Shown here: positions 46,015 through 54,562 of the stretch, piece after piece
Numbering within the stretch: position 1 is the first letter of the stretch
Layout: the number at the start of each line of letters is the position of its first letter
NCBI RefSeq assembly: GCF_030848575.1
Contig: NZ_JAVDDX010000001.1
Span: 1,054,001-1,118,000, forward strand
DNA length: 64,000 bases
Origin: Haloarcula sp. H-GB4
Lineage (GTDB): Archaea > Halobacteriota > Halobacteria > Halobacteriales > Haloarculaceae
Direction: 5' to 3'
The notes under the pieces: generated by a model
Told to the model about the DNA's origin: nothing
Seen by the model: the letters and a program-made list of their open reading frames with translations, nothing else
Database searches by the model: none
Program-made: the position numbers and the translations under genes

Positions 46015-46779
46015 TTACTTCGGCGGTCGTAGCCGGTAGTACCGACGGTTGAGGTCGAACATGTAGCCCTCGCGCATCGTCTTGAGCACTGCGTAGGTGA
46101 TCGTCGCGCTGACGATGGGGACGAGGAACGTCAGGTCGAACAGCAGATGTGGTGCTATCGGGGCGAGGTTCTTGATGGACAGTGCGGCAATGGTTAGGCT
46201 GAAGATGACGCCGGACATCCCGACCGCAGCCCAGAACGGCTGCTCGACTGGTCGGCGGGCCGACCCCTTGTTCAGGAAGGGGACGATGGCGACGAAGCCG
46301 ACGACCACGACGTTTGCCAGCACACCGTAGGTTCGGTCGGCCATGAGCTTTGAGCCGCCGAGGATGCTCAGATCGGGGTTCAGCGGGCCAAGCTTGAGCA
46401 GGCCGAAAGACCAGTAGAGATACCAGTCCGGCAGGATAATCGCTGGCGTCACGCTGGAGTTGGCCGGATTCGGCATCTCCGGGGGCAGCGTCGCCGAGAC
46501 GAACAGGATCATGCCCACGAAGAAAGACGTCAGCGCGATGTTGCGCATCATCTCGTGGGGCCAGGCCGGGAACGCGAGCACGTCACGCTCGACGTAGTCC
46601 GACTGCTGGCGAAGGTCCTGGTCCTCGCGGCGCGCCCGCTCGAAGTACTCGTACGTCAGCCGGGAGAGCCCCTGGGTCCGCTCTTTGCGTTCGGACCACG
46701 CTGGGGTCTCATCGTCCGGCGAGACGATACCGGTGCCGGAACCGTCCGTGCGAACGTCGTCTGTGTCGTTGTCGCTCAT
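46015..46779 (-). CDS. petD: Cytochrome b, C-terminal part (subunit IV/PetD-like)
   Basis: 254 aa. About 60 soluble acidic residues precede several membrane helices. ILPDWYLYWSFGLLK at about 118-132 contains PDWY, the equivalent of the PEWY motif at the quinol-oxidation site. With PetB it forms a split cytochrome b, as in cytochrome b6f, rather than a single bc1-type protein. 4 bases downstream of petB. Confidence 0.9.
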   Translation of the reverse strand: MSDNDTDDVRTDGSGTGIVSPDDETPAWSERKERTQGLSRLTYEYFERARREDQDLRQQSDYVERDVLAFPAWPHEMMRNIALTSFFVGMILFVSATLPPEMPNPANSSVTPAIILPDWYLYWSFGLLKLGPLNPDLSILGGSKLMADRTYGVLANVVVVGFVAIVPFLNKGSARRPVEQPFWAAVGMSGVIFSLTIAALSIKNLAPIAPHLLFDLTFLVPIVSATITYAVLKTMREGYMFDLNRRYYRLRPPK

Positions 46780-46783
46780 AGTA

Positions 46784-47587
46784 TTAGTGTGGTTCAGCGA
46801 TCCCCTGCATCCAGACGATGCCGATGTGGACCGCGATGATGGCAGTCGTGATGAACGGCAGGAAGAACACGTGCAGGATGTACATCCGTTGTAGCGTGGC
46901 CTGCGAGAGCGTGAACCCGCCGAACATCAGCTGTGCAACCCACTCACCGATGAGCGGGATTGAGAGGGACATCTCGACTCCGATCTGGCCGGCCCAGAAC
47001 GAGAGCTGGCTCCACGGCAGCAGATAGCCGGTGTATCCGAACACCAGGGTTAGCGAAATCAGGACGATGCCGATGAGCCAGTTCAGCTCGCGCGGTTCCT
47101 TGTATGCCCCGGTGAAGTACACACGGAGCATGTGGAGGAACACCGCGGCGACCATAATCTGCGCGGCCCAGCGGTGAACCGAACGCAGGAAGTAGCCGAG
47201 GTTGAGCTGGCCCATGATGAGCATCACTGAGTCGTACGCAACCGTCGGCGACCCGTCGGCAGCCGCGGCGGCTGGAGCATAGTAGAAGCCCAGCAGCGCG
47301 CCTGATATCGCGGCAACGATGTACGCAACTGTTGAGAACGACCCGAGTGCGTACAGTGGGTACCAGTACCAGAATTTGTTGTCGAGGTTGTACTGTTCCG
47401 TGTGGCTCTTCGGCATTTGCATGTTGACCTTGTAGTAGAGATCTTCGAGGATCTCTAGGTAGTCAACGACGCGCAGCCGTCGGTCGAGCCAGACAAGCAC
47501 GGTCAGGTACACCGATTCGATCGGCGTCAACTCGCGCGATTCCATCCAGCCTTTGTGATCGTGTTCGTCTTTGCGTTCGAGACTCAT
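46784..47587 (-). CDS. petB: Cytochrome b, N-terminal haem-binding part (PetB-like)
   Basis: 267 aa, four main membrane helices. The four haem b ligands are H138 and H152 (SVHRWAAQIMVAAVFLHM) and H239 and H254 (ILHVFFLPFITTAIIAVH), with spacing as in b6-type proteins. It carries electrons from quinol across the membrane to the quinone-reducing site. Sits 3 bases after petA and 4 before petD, clearly one operon. Confidence 0.94.
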   Translation of the reverse strand: MSLERKDEHDHKGWMESRELTPIESVYLTVLVWLDRRLRVVDYLEILEDLYYKVNMQMPKSHTEQYNLDNKFWYWYPLYALGSFSTVAYIVAAISGALLGFYYAPAAAAADGSPTVAYDSVMLIMGQLNLGYFLRSVHRWAAQIMVAAVFLHMLRVYFTGAYKEPRELNWLIGIVLISLTLVFGYTGYLLPWSQLSFWAGQIGVEMSLSIPLIGEWVAQLMFGGFTLSQATLQRMYILHVFFLPFITTAIIAVHIGIVWMQGIAEPH

Positions 47588-47590
47588 TGG

Positions 47591-48457
47591 TTACTCCGTC
47601 TGTGGTGGGCGTGGCAGCGCCACGAACGTCGCTTGCACGGGGCTGAACGGGTCATACACGGACTGGTGGCACTGACAATAGATATTGTTGGCCGCGCCGA
47701 AGTTAGCGCTCCCGGTCTGCGTTTTGAACCCGGGTACACAGCAGAAGTGCGTGCATTTGTTCAGCCAGGCAATAAAGCCTTGGTCAGTTGCCTCGGAGAC
47801 GAATGACTGGACGCTTCCGGGAAGGTCCGCGTACTTGCCCTCGCCGTTGGCCATCTTCTCGACCTCGGCTGACCGGATTATTTGCACCGGAGCGCCGTTC
47901 TTTCCGTCGCTGTTGGTCCGCCAGACGACGCTCGCAGGCTTCCCGACGCCGGGGTCGCCGATTCCGTTGCCCCAGTCCTGGTAGTCCTCGAACATATCGA
48001 CCGTGAGTGGTTTGCCGGACTCGTACTCTCCCTGCCAAGAGAAGGTCCCGGTGTCGTTGAGAAACGTGCTGTTCCGGTCAGACTGGGGGTAGATAGCGGC
48101 AGTGCTCTGGATACCACAGTACTGGAACCACTGCGAGGAGTAGTCGATACCGCTCCCGCCGAAGTCCGGTGCAACGGCCGCACCGGCGTTCTCGTCGTAC
48201 TCTGGCCAAAGCCCACTGATCTCGCCACCGTCGATTTCGATTGGGATGATCGGCATCCCCCGCGGGGCCGGTCCACCGGTGTTCTCGACGGCGACGAACG
48301 GGGTTGTCCCGCCGCCTTCGCCGGCGGAGTCTGTCGTCGCGTCGACGGCTGCCGCGCCACCGACGCCAACGCCCGAGAGTGCAGCGCTTCCGACGACGCC
48401 CTTTACAAAGCGACGACGGCCTGTTTCGGCCGGGTATTTGTCTTCATCAAGTGGCAT
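47591..48457 (-). CDS. petA: Rieske iron-sulphur protein of the cytochrome complex
   Basis: 288 aa from the ATG at 48457. A Tat signal GRRRFVKGVVGSAALSGV directs export of the folded protein. The [2Fe-2S] ligands are C235 and H237 (CTHFCC) and C261 and H264 (CQCH), with C240 and C263 as the disulphide. A large insert (about 75-220) between the signal and cluster is unlike mitochondrial Rieske proteins. One base separates it from the membrane gene upstream. Confidence 0.92.
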   Translation of the reverse strand: MPLDEDKYPAETGRRRFVKGVVGSAALSGVGVGGAAAVDATTDSAGEGGGTTPFVAVENTGGPAPRGMPIIPIEIDGGEISGLWPEYDENAGAAVAPDFGGSGIDYSSQWFQYCGIQSTAAIYPQSDRNSTFLNDTGTFSWQGEYESGKPLTVDMFEDYQDWGNGIGDPGVGKPASVVWRTNSDGKNGAPVQIIRSAEVEKMANGEGKYADLPGSVQSFVSEATDQGFIAWLNKCTHFCCVPGFKTQTGSANFGAANNIYCQCHQSVYDPFSPVQATFVALPRPPQTE

Positions 48458-48458
48458 G

Positions 48459-48878
48459 TTATTTCTTGTAGTATGGGTACACTGCGCGTTTGAACGTCTC
48501 TGCAAGCTCGTCGCCGTCCGCCACCGTCGTGCCGTCGACGTCTTCCTGACGGATGTAGAGGTCCTCCCACTTACGACGGCGTTTCTTGACGATCATCACG
48601 TCAGGGAGGAACTCCTTGCGGTACAGCAGCATGATGAACGAGAGATCGATGAAAATTGCCGTCAGCACGCCACCGAGGAACATATTTGCCTCGATGAGTC
48701 GGACCGTCAGCGACGCGCCGATGCCGGACGCCCACCCGGCAATCATGCCGTAGGTGAAGAGCCCGACCAGGCCAACCTGAATAATGGTCAGGAGCACGAT
48801 GCCGACAGCCGCTGCTGTGCTCTCGCGTGGCGGTTCGTATCGGTGAATATCGCCGTAGGTGGAGCCTTCGGATGCCAT
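48459..48878 (-). CDS. Conserved membrane protein between halocyanin and Rieske genes
   Basis: 139 aa with transmembrane helices at about 23-50 and 66-86 and a basic cytoplasmic stretch IVKKRRRKWEDLYI. Its start shares one base with the halocyanin stop (TGATG) and its stop is 1 base before petA, so it is translated as part of the operon. Family unknown to me by function (I recall a haloarchaeal DUF annotation but cannot confirm the number). A structural or assembly subunit is likely. Confidence 0.75.
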   Translation of the reverse strand: MASEGSTYGDIHRYEPPRESTAAAVGIVLLTIIQVGLVGLFTYGMIAGWASGIGASLTVRLIEANMFLGGVLTAIFIDLSFIMLLYRKEFLPDVMIVKKRRRKWEDLYIRQEDVDGTTVADGDELAETFKRAVYPYYKK

Positions 48879-49534
48879 CAGTTGTTCCCTCCGCTAGTGT
48901 GGGGCGACTCGCCGTACTTCAGCTGGAAGAACGTGTAAATCAGTGGGATGATGACTGCAAGTCCAGCACCGAACCCGACGTAGTGTGGCTGTATGGGGAC
49001 GCCGGCCTCGTGGGGGGCGACCTCGACGGGGCCGCCACCACCGATTGTCTGTGTCGCATACTCCTCACCGACAACGATAGCCCCCTTCATGTTGAGTCCC
49101 TCGTGGGGGACACAGAGGTACGGGTAAATGCCGTCCTCTTCGAAGGTGTGTTCGTAGTTGACGCCGGCACTGGAGGCCGTACTGCCGGAGTCCAGCGGAC
49201 CATCGCCGTCCGAGACGACGTTGTGCCCGCCACCGTTGCCTGTCCATTCCCACTGGACAGTCGCGCCGTTGTCCACGTGGACGGCTGGCGGACCGAACCC
49301 GTACGCGCCGCCGTTGGCCTGCACGCCGACCTCGACAGTTACTGTATCCTGTCCGGTCGCGTCAACGGTCGACCCGTCGAAGTTCCCGACCTGGTCCAGG
49401 AAACCGCCGTAGTCCGGGACGGTTTCGCCACCGCCACCGCCTTCCTCCTGTGCGGCGGCTGCGCCGGTGGCACTGAGGGTCGCCGCGGCACCGGCGGCCC
49501 CCCCTGCTGTCCGGACGAACTCCCGTCTGTTCAT
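48878..49534 (-). CDS. Halocyanin-type blue copper protein, membrane-anchored at the C-terminus
   Basis: 218 aa from the ATG at 49534 (MNRREFVRTAGG). A Tat signal (RREFVRTAG) leads to a plastocyanin-like domain with type 1 copper ligands H104 (GGGHNVV), C141, H144 and M149 (YLCVPHEGLNM). A C-terminal helix (about 184-204) anchors it. Halocyanin takes electrons from the Rieske/cytochrome b complex in place of cytochrome c. First gene of the operon, overlapping the next by one base. Confidence 0.9.
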   Translation of the reverse strand: MNRREFVRTAGGAAGAAATLSATGAAAAQEEGGGGGETVPDYGGFLDQVGNFDGSTVDATGQDTVTVEVGVQANGGAYGFGPPAVHVDNGATVQWEWTGNGGGHNVVSDGDGPLDSGSTASSAGVNYEHTFEEDGIYPYLCVPHEGLNMKGAIVVGEEYATQTIGGGGPVEVAPHEAGVPIQPHYVGFGAGLAVIIPLIYTFFQLKYGESPHTSGGNN

Positions 49535-49598
49535 ATACACTGTGGAATCAGGACTGAGTTTGTATAAACCCACCGAATACCACCCGCAGGAACCGTCA

Positions 49599-50504
49599 TT
49601 ACCCGGCTTCGTCAGTTTCGCCAGCCCCTTCTTCAGACCCCGAATTCTGCGGGCTCAGCTCCGGAACGAACTCCGGTCGTTCGCCGTCCTCGAGTCCGAT
49701 GGCCCGCAGTCTGTCTCGGTACTCCTCAGAGCGGAACGTGTCCGAGAGCCTCGCGTTTGCGACGGTGAAAAAGAGGACGAGCGACACGCCGATGAAGGCA
49801 ACGCCAGCCACGACTAGCAGCGCGATGCTGGTCCCCCTGTTGCCGATGACGCCAGCGGTCGCCAGTGCTGCACCTCCCAGCAGGGCAATCCCGGCAAGGA
49901 ACTGTGCCCCGGCAATCGCCTGTAACATCCAGTTCCCGAGTTCGCCGCCACCTTCGGGGACCTCCTCCGGCTTGGGGAGGGGCCTGTCGGGGACACTCTC
50001 GGGCACGTCATAGGAATCCATCGAACACAATGCGACCGTGGGCTTCACGTCGCGCATGACGGTCCCCTCACCTTCGAGGCTTCCATCGGGATAGACGACA
50101 GCGTAGCCTTCGTCGGAGTACGCAAGCACCCGCGGCGGATCCTGATGGTGTTCGATACGGGCGAACACGTCACGGCTTGCGACGCGGTTTCGCAGGTCCC
50201 GCGTGACCCGGTCGAGGAGTTCGTCGCCGATGATCCAGGACTCCTCATCGAAGGCAACGTCCCACTCTTCAGCAGTCATCTCGGCCATGTCTGCCGGGCC
50301 GAAGTTGTCGAAGTCGTACTTCTCTTCAACCTGTTTCCGGAGTGCCTCCGTGTCGAGTTCCTCGCCCGACTCGCCGTCTTCGCCCGTCTCACCGCCGTCG
50401 CCTTCAGCCCCGTGTTCACCGGGCTCGGTTTCGGCAGTTACCGCGTCCGCAGGGGTATTCCCGCGCTCGTCCTCCGTTGGAGACGTCGAGTCCGGGTCGG
50501 CCAT
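49599..50504 (-). CDS. Membrane protein of unknown function upstream of halocyanin
   Basis: 301 aa. An acidic low-complexity N-terminus (1-55), a folded soluble region (60-180) with FDNFGPADMAEMTAEEWD and RIEHHQDPPRVLAYSDEGYAVVYP, then two membrane helices (about 195-217 and 226-250) and an acidic tail. 64 bases upstream of the halocyanin gene on the same strand. Not recognised; its constant place by this operon suggests an accessory protein. Confidence 0.7.
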   Translation of the reverse strand: MADPDSTSPTEDERGNTPADAVTAETEPGEHGAEGDGGETGEDGESGEELDTEALRKQVEEKYDFDNFGPADMAEMTAEEWDVAFDEESWIIGDELLDRVTRDLRNRVASRDVFARIEHHQDPPRVLAYSDEGYAVVYPDGSLEGEGTVMRDVKPTVALCSMDSYDVPESVPDRPLPKPEEVPEGGGELGNWMLQAIAGAQFLAGIALLGGAALATAGVIGNRGTSIALLVVAGVAFIGVSLVLFFTVANARLSDTFRSEEYRDRLRAIGLEDGERPEFVPELSPQNSGSEEGAGETDEAG

Positions 50505-50591
50505 TGCTCGGGTGTACGGACCGCGATGGCTTACAAGTTCTGACCTTCTGCATCCGGCAGTCTTTAGCGAGCACTGTCCCTAGGTCGGCCC

Positions 50592-51074
50592 ATGGTGTCG
50601 GACGGCCTCGTGGCCACAGTCGTGTTACTGTCGGTGAGTCTCAGCCTCCCCTGTTTCCTGTATGGCGCGTACTACATCATCGAGACGGAGCCGGTCACCT
50701 GGGACGTGCTTGTGCATCACCTGAAGTTCGTCACGACGGGGCTGGTGCTGACCACCGTTCCGATGGTGTTTTGGATGATCCCACGGCTCCCGGACCAACT
50801 TGGAGGCCTATCCGCTGTCCACGCGATGCTCGGTCTGCAGGCATACGCGCTGCTTGCCTTCGGCGGGACGGGTATTGTCCGTATCTTCCGCGCGAAGCGG
50901 AAACACGACCTCTACAACGAGTATGATGAAGACCTATTACTGGACGAAATCGGCGACGAGACGTTCAGCCACTGGCGTTCTCGGCTCCGTATCGGGGTGT
51001 TCGGCTACGTAATCTTCTGGCTGCTGGCGTATCTGGTCGGTATCGCTCGGTACGCCCTCCGGTATGTGGCGTGA
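50592..51074 (+). CDS. Four-helix membrane protein of unknown function
   Basis: 160 aa with hydrophobic segments at about 5-28, 42-62, 75-97 and 130-152; conserved histidines in LVHHLKF and SAVHAMLG could bind haem b. Divergent from the minus-strand gene at 49599 (87-base gap) and thus on the edge of the cytochrome cluster. A cytochrome b561-like or assembly role is possible, not shown. Confidence 0.6.
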   Translation: MVSDGLVATVVLLSVSLSLPCFLYGAYYIIETEPVTWDVLVHHLKFVTTGLVLTTVPMVFWMIPRLPDQLGGLSAVHAMLGLQAYALLAFGGTGIVRIFRAKRKHDLYNEYDEDLLLDEIGDETFSHWRSRLRIGVFGYVIFWLLAYLVGIARYALRYVA

Positions 51075-51164
51075 GTGTCGCTGACAGCCGGTCTGATTCT
51101 CGGCTTCTGCGAATGGACTATATGTTTCATTAGCCTTGCATGTCCATCGCTAGCTGTGGTTCCA

Positions 51165-51671
51165 ATGTATGAACACATCCTCTTTCCAACCGACGGTAGT
51201 GACGGAGCAGCAGCCGCGCTGGAACATGCACGCAATCTTGCCGAAACGCACGACGCGACGTTACACATCATGACCGTGCTCGATACGTCGTCGCCGCACA
51301 TCGGAATGACCTCCGCGGGCCCGGAGGGCGCGACGACCGGCATGATTGCTGAGGAACACGACGAGTCGGAGCCGGGCATGGTCGGCGAAAAGCATAACAT
51401 CGACTCGTCACTGCAGGATCGGTCACAGGCCATTGTCGAGGCGGCGGCGGACGAAGTCGACACAGTCGATACCGTCACCGCCATCGAACGCGGTCCGCCG
51501 CACAGGGCAATCCTCGACTATGCCGACGAGAACGATATCGACCTCATCGTCATGGGCACCCACGGTCGGACGGGTATTGAACGGTATCTGCTCGGTAGCG
51601 TCGCCGAAAAGGTCGTTCGCACGTCCGACGTGCCAGTGCTCACTGCGCGCCTCAGTGACGACGAAAACTAA
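51165..51671 (+). CDS. Universal stress protein (UspA)
   Basis: 168 aa from the ATG at 51165 (MYEHILFPTDGSDGAAAAL); the frame is open upstream but only the ATG at 51165 gives a standard UspA start. The ATP-binding motif is MGTHGRTGIERYLLGSVAEK near 135-154. A loop of about 20 residues (about 50-70, rich in Gly, Glu, Met) is longer than usual. Probably ATP-binding, stress-related. Monocistronic. Confidence 0.92.
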   Translation: MYEHILFPTDGSDGAAAALEHARNLAETHDATLHIMTVLDTSSPHIGMTSAGPEGATTGMIAEEHDESEPGMVGEKHNIDSSLQDRSQAIVEAAADEVDTVDTVTAIERGPPHRAILDYADENDIDLIVMGTHGRTGIERYLLGSVAEKVVRTSDVPVLTARLSDDEN

Positions 51672-51687
51672 GTCGCCCAGCGCGAGG

Positions 51688-52371
51688 CTACCACGCCTCG
51701 CCGCTGGCGAGGTCGCCCTCGCTGTCGCCCTTTTCCGAGGGACAGATGTCCGCGAGCACGCACGCCTCACAGTCGGCCGAGCGCGCACCACACACGGCTC
51801 GCCCGTGGTCGATGAGCAGGTGCGTAAATTGTTGCCACTCGGTTTCGGGCACCACGTCGAGCAGGTCCTGCTCGATAGCTTCCGGGCGCTCTTCTTCGGT
51901 GAGCCCCAGCCGCCGCGAGAGCCGCTGGACGTGCGTGTCGACGACGATGCCCTCGACGACATCGTGGCCATGCTGGAGGACAACGTTCGCCGTCTTACGG
52001 CCGACACCTGGGAGATCAGTGAGAGCGGACATCGTATCAGGGACCTCGCCGTCGTGTTCTTCGGCCAGGATTTCACCGATTCCCTGAAGATAGCCGCCCT
52101 TGTTGTTGTGGAACGTGATGCCGTAGATGTCCTCGGCGAGTTGCTCCTCGGAGGCCGCAGCATAGTCCTCAGCACTCTGGTACTTCTCGAACAGGTCTGC
52201 TGTGACCTCGTTGACTCGTTCGTCAGTACACTGTGCGGAGAGGACGACGGCAATCAGCAGTTCCAGACGGCTGCTGTAGTTCAGTGAAATCGCCGAATCG
52301 GGGTATTCCTCGTGCAGTCGGTCGACGACCTCCGTTGCCTGTTCCTTGCGTGACTCCAGCGGCGTTCCCAT
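51688..52371 (-). CDS. nth: Endonuclease III (DNA glycosylase/AP lyase)
   Basis: 227 aa. Helix-hairpin-helix LPGVGRKTANVVL (120-132) with catalytic K126, catalytic D145 (VVDTHVQR), and a [4Fe-4S] cluster C194-x6-C201-x2-C204-x5-C210. It excises oxidised pyrimidines and cuts the abasic site. The C-terminal 17 residues after the cluster are acidic. Convergent with uspA (16-base gap). Confidence 0.96.
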   Translation of the reverse strand: MGTPLESRKEQATEVVDRLHEEYPDSAISLNYSSRLELLIAVVLSAQCTDERVNEVTADLFEKYQSAEDYAAASEEQLAEDIYGITFHNNKGGYLQGIGEILAEEHDGEVPDTMSALTDLPGVGRKTANVVLQHGHDVVEGIVVDTHVQRLSRRLGLTEEERPEAIEQDLLDVVPETEWQQFTHLLIDHGRAVCGARSADCEACVLADICPSEKGDSEGDLASGEAW

Positions 52372-52488
52372 ATCTCACGGCAGTACTGTGTTCCCTTTGG
52401 CGTGTCGTTCTCCACTGCCTGCTGATTACATGTTACCACTACACAACCTATGGCAACACCCTTGTGTCAACTATGGGTTATTTCATGC

Positions 52489-53007
52489 GTGCCAGGACCA
52501 GTGTTCATCCACGGCGAGCGGGTGACGCTCCACCCGCAGCAAGCAACCGATAGCGACCTGCTACAGCAGCTATTAAACGAGCCACAAGTCCGGCATAATA
52601 TCGGCTTCAACGAGCCACTTTCCGAGCCTGCCGCCGAAGACCTTGATAACCGCGATGCCGACACGCACTTTGTCGTCTGTGTGGACGATGAGCCGGTCGG
52701 GACGTGTATGCTCCACGAAGACCACCACCCGTGGGGATTTGGTGTGCTCGGGTACTCGATATGCCCGGATCACTGGGGCAACGGCTACGCGACCGATGCT
52801 GTGGCTTGTCTCGCACGGTATGCGTTTCAGGAACTGCGACTGAACAAACTCGGCGCGGACTGCTACGCCACCAACCCGGCCTCCGCACGTGTGCTGGAAA
52901 AAGTCGGATTCCAGCAGGAGGGGCGACGCCGGGACCACGCCTTCGTTGACGGCGAGTACGTCGATCTACTGGAGTACGGCCTGCTGGCTGACGAGTGGAA
53001 TCCATGA
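52489..53007 (+). CDS. GNAT-family N-acetyltransferase, first of a tandem pair
   Basis: 172 aa if started at the GTG at 52489 (VPGPVFIHGERVTL), chosen by comparison with the neighbouring paralogue, which starts MPGPAFLRGETVTL; an ATG at 52450 would add 13 residues. RimJ/RimL-type GNAT: PDHWGNGYATDAV binds the acetyl-CoA pyrophosphate and ASARVLEKVGFQQEG the C-terminal strand. The substrate may be a protein N-terminus or small amine. The next paralogue begins 55 bases after its stop. Confidence 0.82.
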   Translation: MPGPVFIHGERVTLHPQQATDSDLLQQLLNEPQVRHNIGFNEPLSEPAAEDLDNRDADTHFVVCVDDEPVGTCMLHEDHHPWGFGVLGYSICPDHWGNGYATDAVACLARYAFQELRLNKLGADCYATNPASARVLEKVGFQQEGRRRDHAFVDGEYVDLLEYGLLADEWNP

Positions 53008-53062
53008 ATCTCTTTCACACACCTTCCGAAGCTTCTTTCAGTACCCCCTCGTCGGCTTGTGT

Positions 53063-53602
53063 ATGCCCGGACCAGCATTCCTCCGGGGCGAGACGGTAAC
53101 GCTCCGAACGGTCGAAGTCGAAGACGTCGAGTTCCTGCAAGAGACGATCAACAACCCGGATGTCAGACACGGGCTCTCGGCCACAGAGCCGATCTCCGAA
53201 CAGGCTGAGCGTGAGTGGGTCGAGTCCGTCGCCAGCGGCGAGACCGGTGACGTGCATCTGCTCGTCTGTGTCGACGGCGAAGCAGTCGGCATCATCGGGC
53301 TGAACGACGTCACGGACCGGATAGGGATGGCCGAACTCGGCTACTGGCTCACACCGGACGCATGGGGCAACGGCTACGCGACCGACGCCGCCCGGACGCT
53401 CACCGAGTACACCTTTCAGGAGCGCCGGTTCCATCGTGTGTACGCGAAGGTCTTCGCCGGCAACGAAGGCTCCCAGCGCGTGCTCGAAAAGACGGGGTTC
53501 CAGCGAGAGGGGACGCTGCGGGACCACTGGTTCCGCGATGGTCGCTACGAAGACGTGTACATCTACGGTCTGTTAGAGGGCGAACTGGACCACGGTGAGT
53601 AG
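53063..53602 (+). CDS. GNAT-family N-acetyltransferase, second of a tandem pair
   Basis: 179 aa from the ATG at 53063. It shares PDAWGNGYATDAA and SQRVLEKTGFQREG with the upstream copy, indicating duplication, but the pair has diverged widely outside the acetyl-CoA site. RimJ/RimL-like. Its TAG stop abuts the stop of the convergent peroxiredoxin-like gene (53603). Confidence 0.88.
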   Translation: MPGPAFLRGETVTLRTVEVEDVEFLQETINNPDVRHGLSATEPISEQAEREWVESVASGETGDVHLLVCVDGEAVGIIGLNDVTDRIGMAELGYWLTPDAWGNGYATDAARTLTEYTFQERRFHRVYAKVFAGNEGSQRVLEKTGFQREGTLRDHWFRDGRYEDVYIYGLLEGELDHGE

Positions 53603-54058
53603 CTACAACTCGGCAAGGCCACGCAGAACCGTGTCGAGGGCCGGCATGGTCCCGTCGGTGTCGTCGAACACAGTTGCCACCTGAACACGACATCGCTGGT
53701 CGACGACGAACGCCGCTTGTTGGATACTCTCATCCTGTTTTCTGATGCCGAACTGCGTCGCGACGCCGTGGGTGTCGGCCAGCAACGGGTATGGAAGCGA
53801 CAGCGCCGCTGCGAGCGACCGGCAGTTGCCGATATTTGTTGGGAGAACGCCAAAGACAGCCACGGCATCTGATACGCTCGCCCAGTCTGCGTCGGCTAGC
53901 GCATTGAGGACAGTCCGCGACTCGGGGTCGTCGCCGGGAACGAACGCCACGACCACCGGCGCGCGGTTCGTCGCAGCCGACAGCCGATAGGCACCAGTAC
54001 CGCCGTCCGCGGTCCCTTGCAGGTCGAAATCCGGGGCGGGATCACCAGCGGAGAGCAT
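53603..54058 (-). CDS. Peroxiredoxin-like protein lacking the catalytic cysteine
   Basis: 151 aa thioredoxin-fold protein of the AhpC/TSA type: it opens with SAGDPAPDFDLQGT and has VVVAFVPGDDPESRTVL where active members carry F-x-P-x-x-(F/Y)-T-x-x-C. The peroxidatic cysteine is absent (the segment reads PGDDPESRTV); the only cysteines are C79 and C123 elsewhere. It is therefore probably not a peroxidase, or uses a different residue. GATAAAAG at 54080-54087 gives a TATA box 26 nt upstream of the start on the minus strand. Confidence 0.78.
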   Translation of the reverse strand: MLSAGDPAPDFDLQGTADGGTGAYRLSAATNRAPVVVAFVPGDDPESRTVLNALADADWASVSDAVAVFGVLPTNIGNCRSLAAALSLPYPLLADTHGVATQFGIRKQDESIQQAAFVVDQRCRVQVATVFDDTDGTMPALDTVLRGLAEL

Positions 54059-54226
54059 ACCGAGCGAACGGGAAAGTGGGATAAAAGTCCCGCGGCCCGA
54101 ACAGGCGTCTGGTACCTGTGTGGCGGCAGTGCTACCGGCGAGACGGAATCAGCTCGGCGCTCGGTTTCCGGGAGTGCTGTGTGGTATTGAGTCCCTGCAC
54201 CGCAGACGTTTCAGTCGCAAAGAAGC

Positions 54227-54233
54227 TTTATAA
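54227..54233 (+). promoter_or_regulatory. TATA box of the PRC-barrel gene
   Basis: TTTATAA (AAGCTTTATAAGCC in context) centred 27 nt upstream of the ATG at 54257, predicting a leaderless transcript from that codon rather than from the second ATG at 54263. Confidence 0.65.
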
Positions 54234-54256
54234 GCCGTCCGACCGACCACCGTCGT

Positions 54257-54562
54257 ATGGGAATGGAGAATCTGCCACAGGAGATTACAGCCCTCGTGGG
54301 TCGTGAGGTGTATTCGAAAAACGGCGTGTTCGTCGGCGAAGTCGAAGACCTTCGGCTGGAACTCGACCGCAAGGAAGTGACAGGGCTGGCACTCCACCAG
54401 CTTAACACAGAACTGTTTGACGAAGAAGTGAACGCATCGCGAGGCGTCATCATCCCGTACCGGTGGGTTCAGGCTGTCGGCGATGTCGTCATCGTCAGCG
54501 ATATCGTCGAACGGCTTCGCCAGCCCGAGGCCGGCGACGAAGAAGAAGAAGTCCCCGCCTAG
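54257..54562 (+). CDS. PRC-barrel domain protein
   Basis: 101 aa. One PRC barrel: ITALVGREVYSKNGVFVGEVEDLRLELD then GVIIPYRWVQAVGDVVIVSDIV, followed by an acidic tail. Small PRC-barrel proteins in haloarchaea include CdpB-type partners of SepF in cell division; whether this is one of them cannot be settled from sequence alone. The last codon and that of the convergent TrkA-DHH gene share CTAG (54559-54562), each strand reading TAG. Confidence 0.85.
   Translation: MGMENLPQEITALVGREVYSKNGVFVGEVEDLRLELDRKEVTGLALHQLNTELFDEEVNASRGVIIPYRWVQAVGDVVIVSDIVERLRQPEAGDEEEEVPA

Noticed and set aside
52450..52488. ATG at 52450 as start of the first tandem acetyltransferase
   Set aside because: The GTG at 52489 gives an N-terminus aligning with the adjacent paralogue (PGP-F start); the additional 13 residues have no counterpart. 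The ATG cannot be fully excluded.
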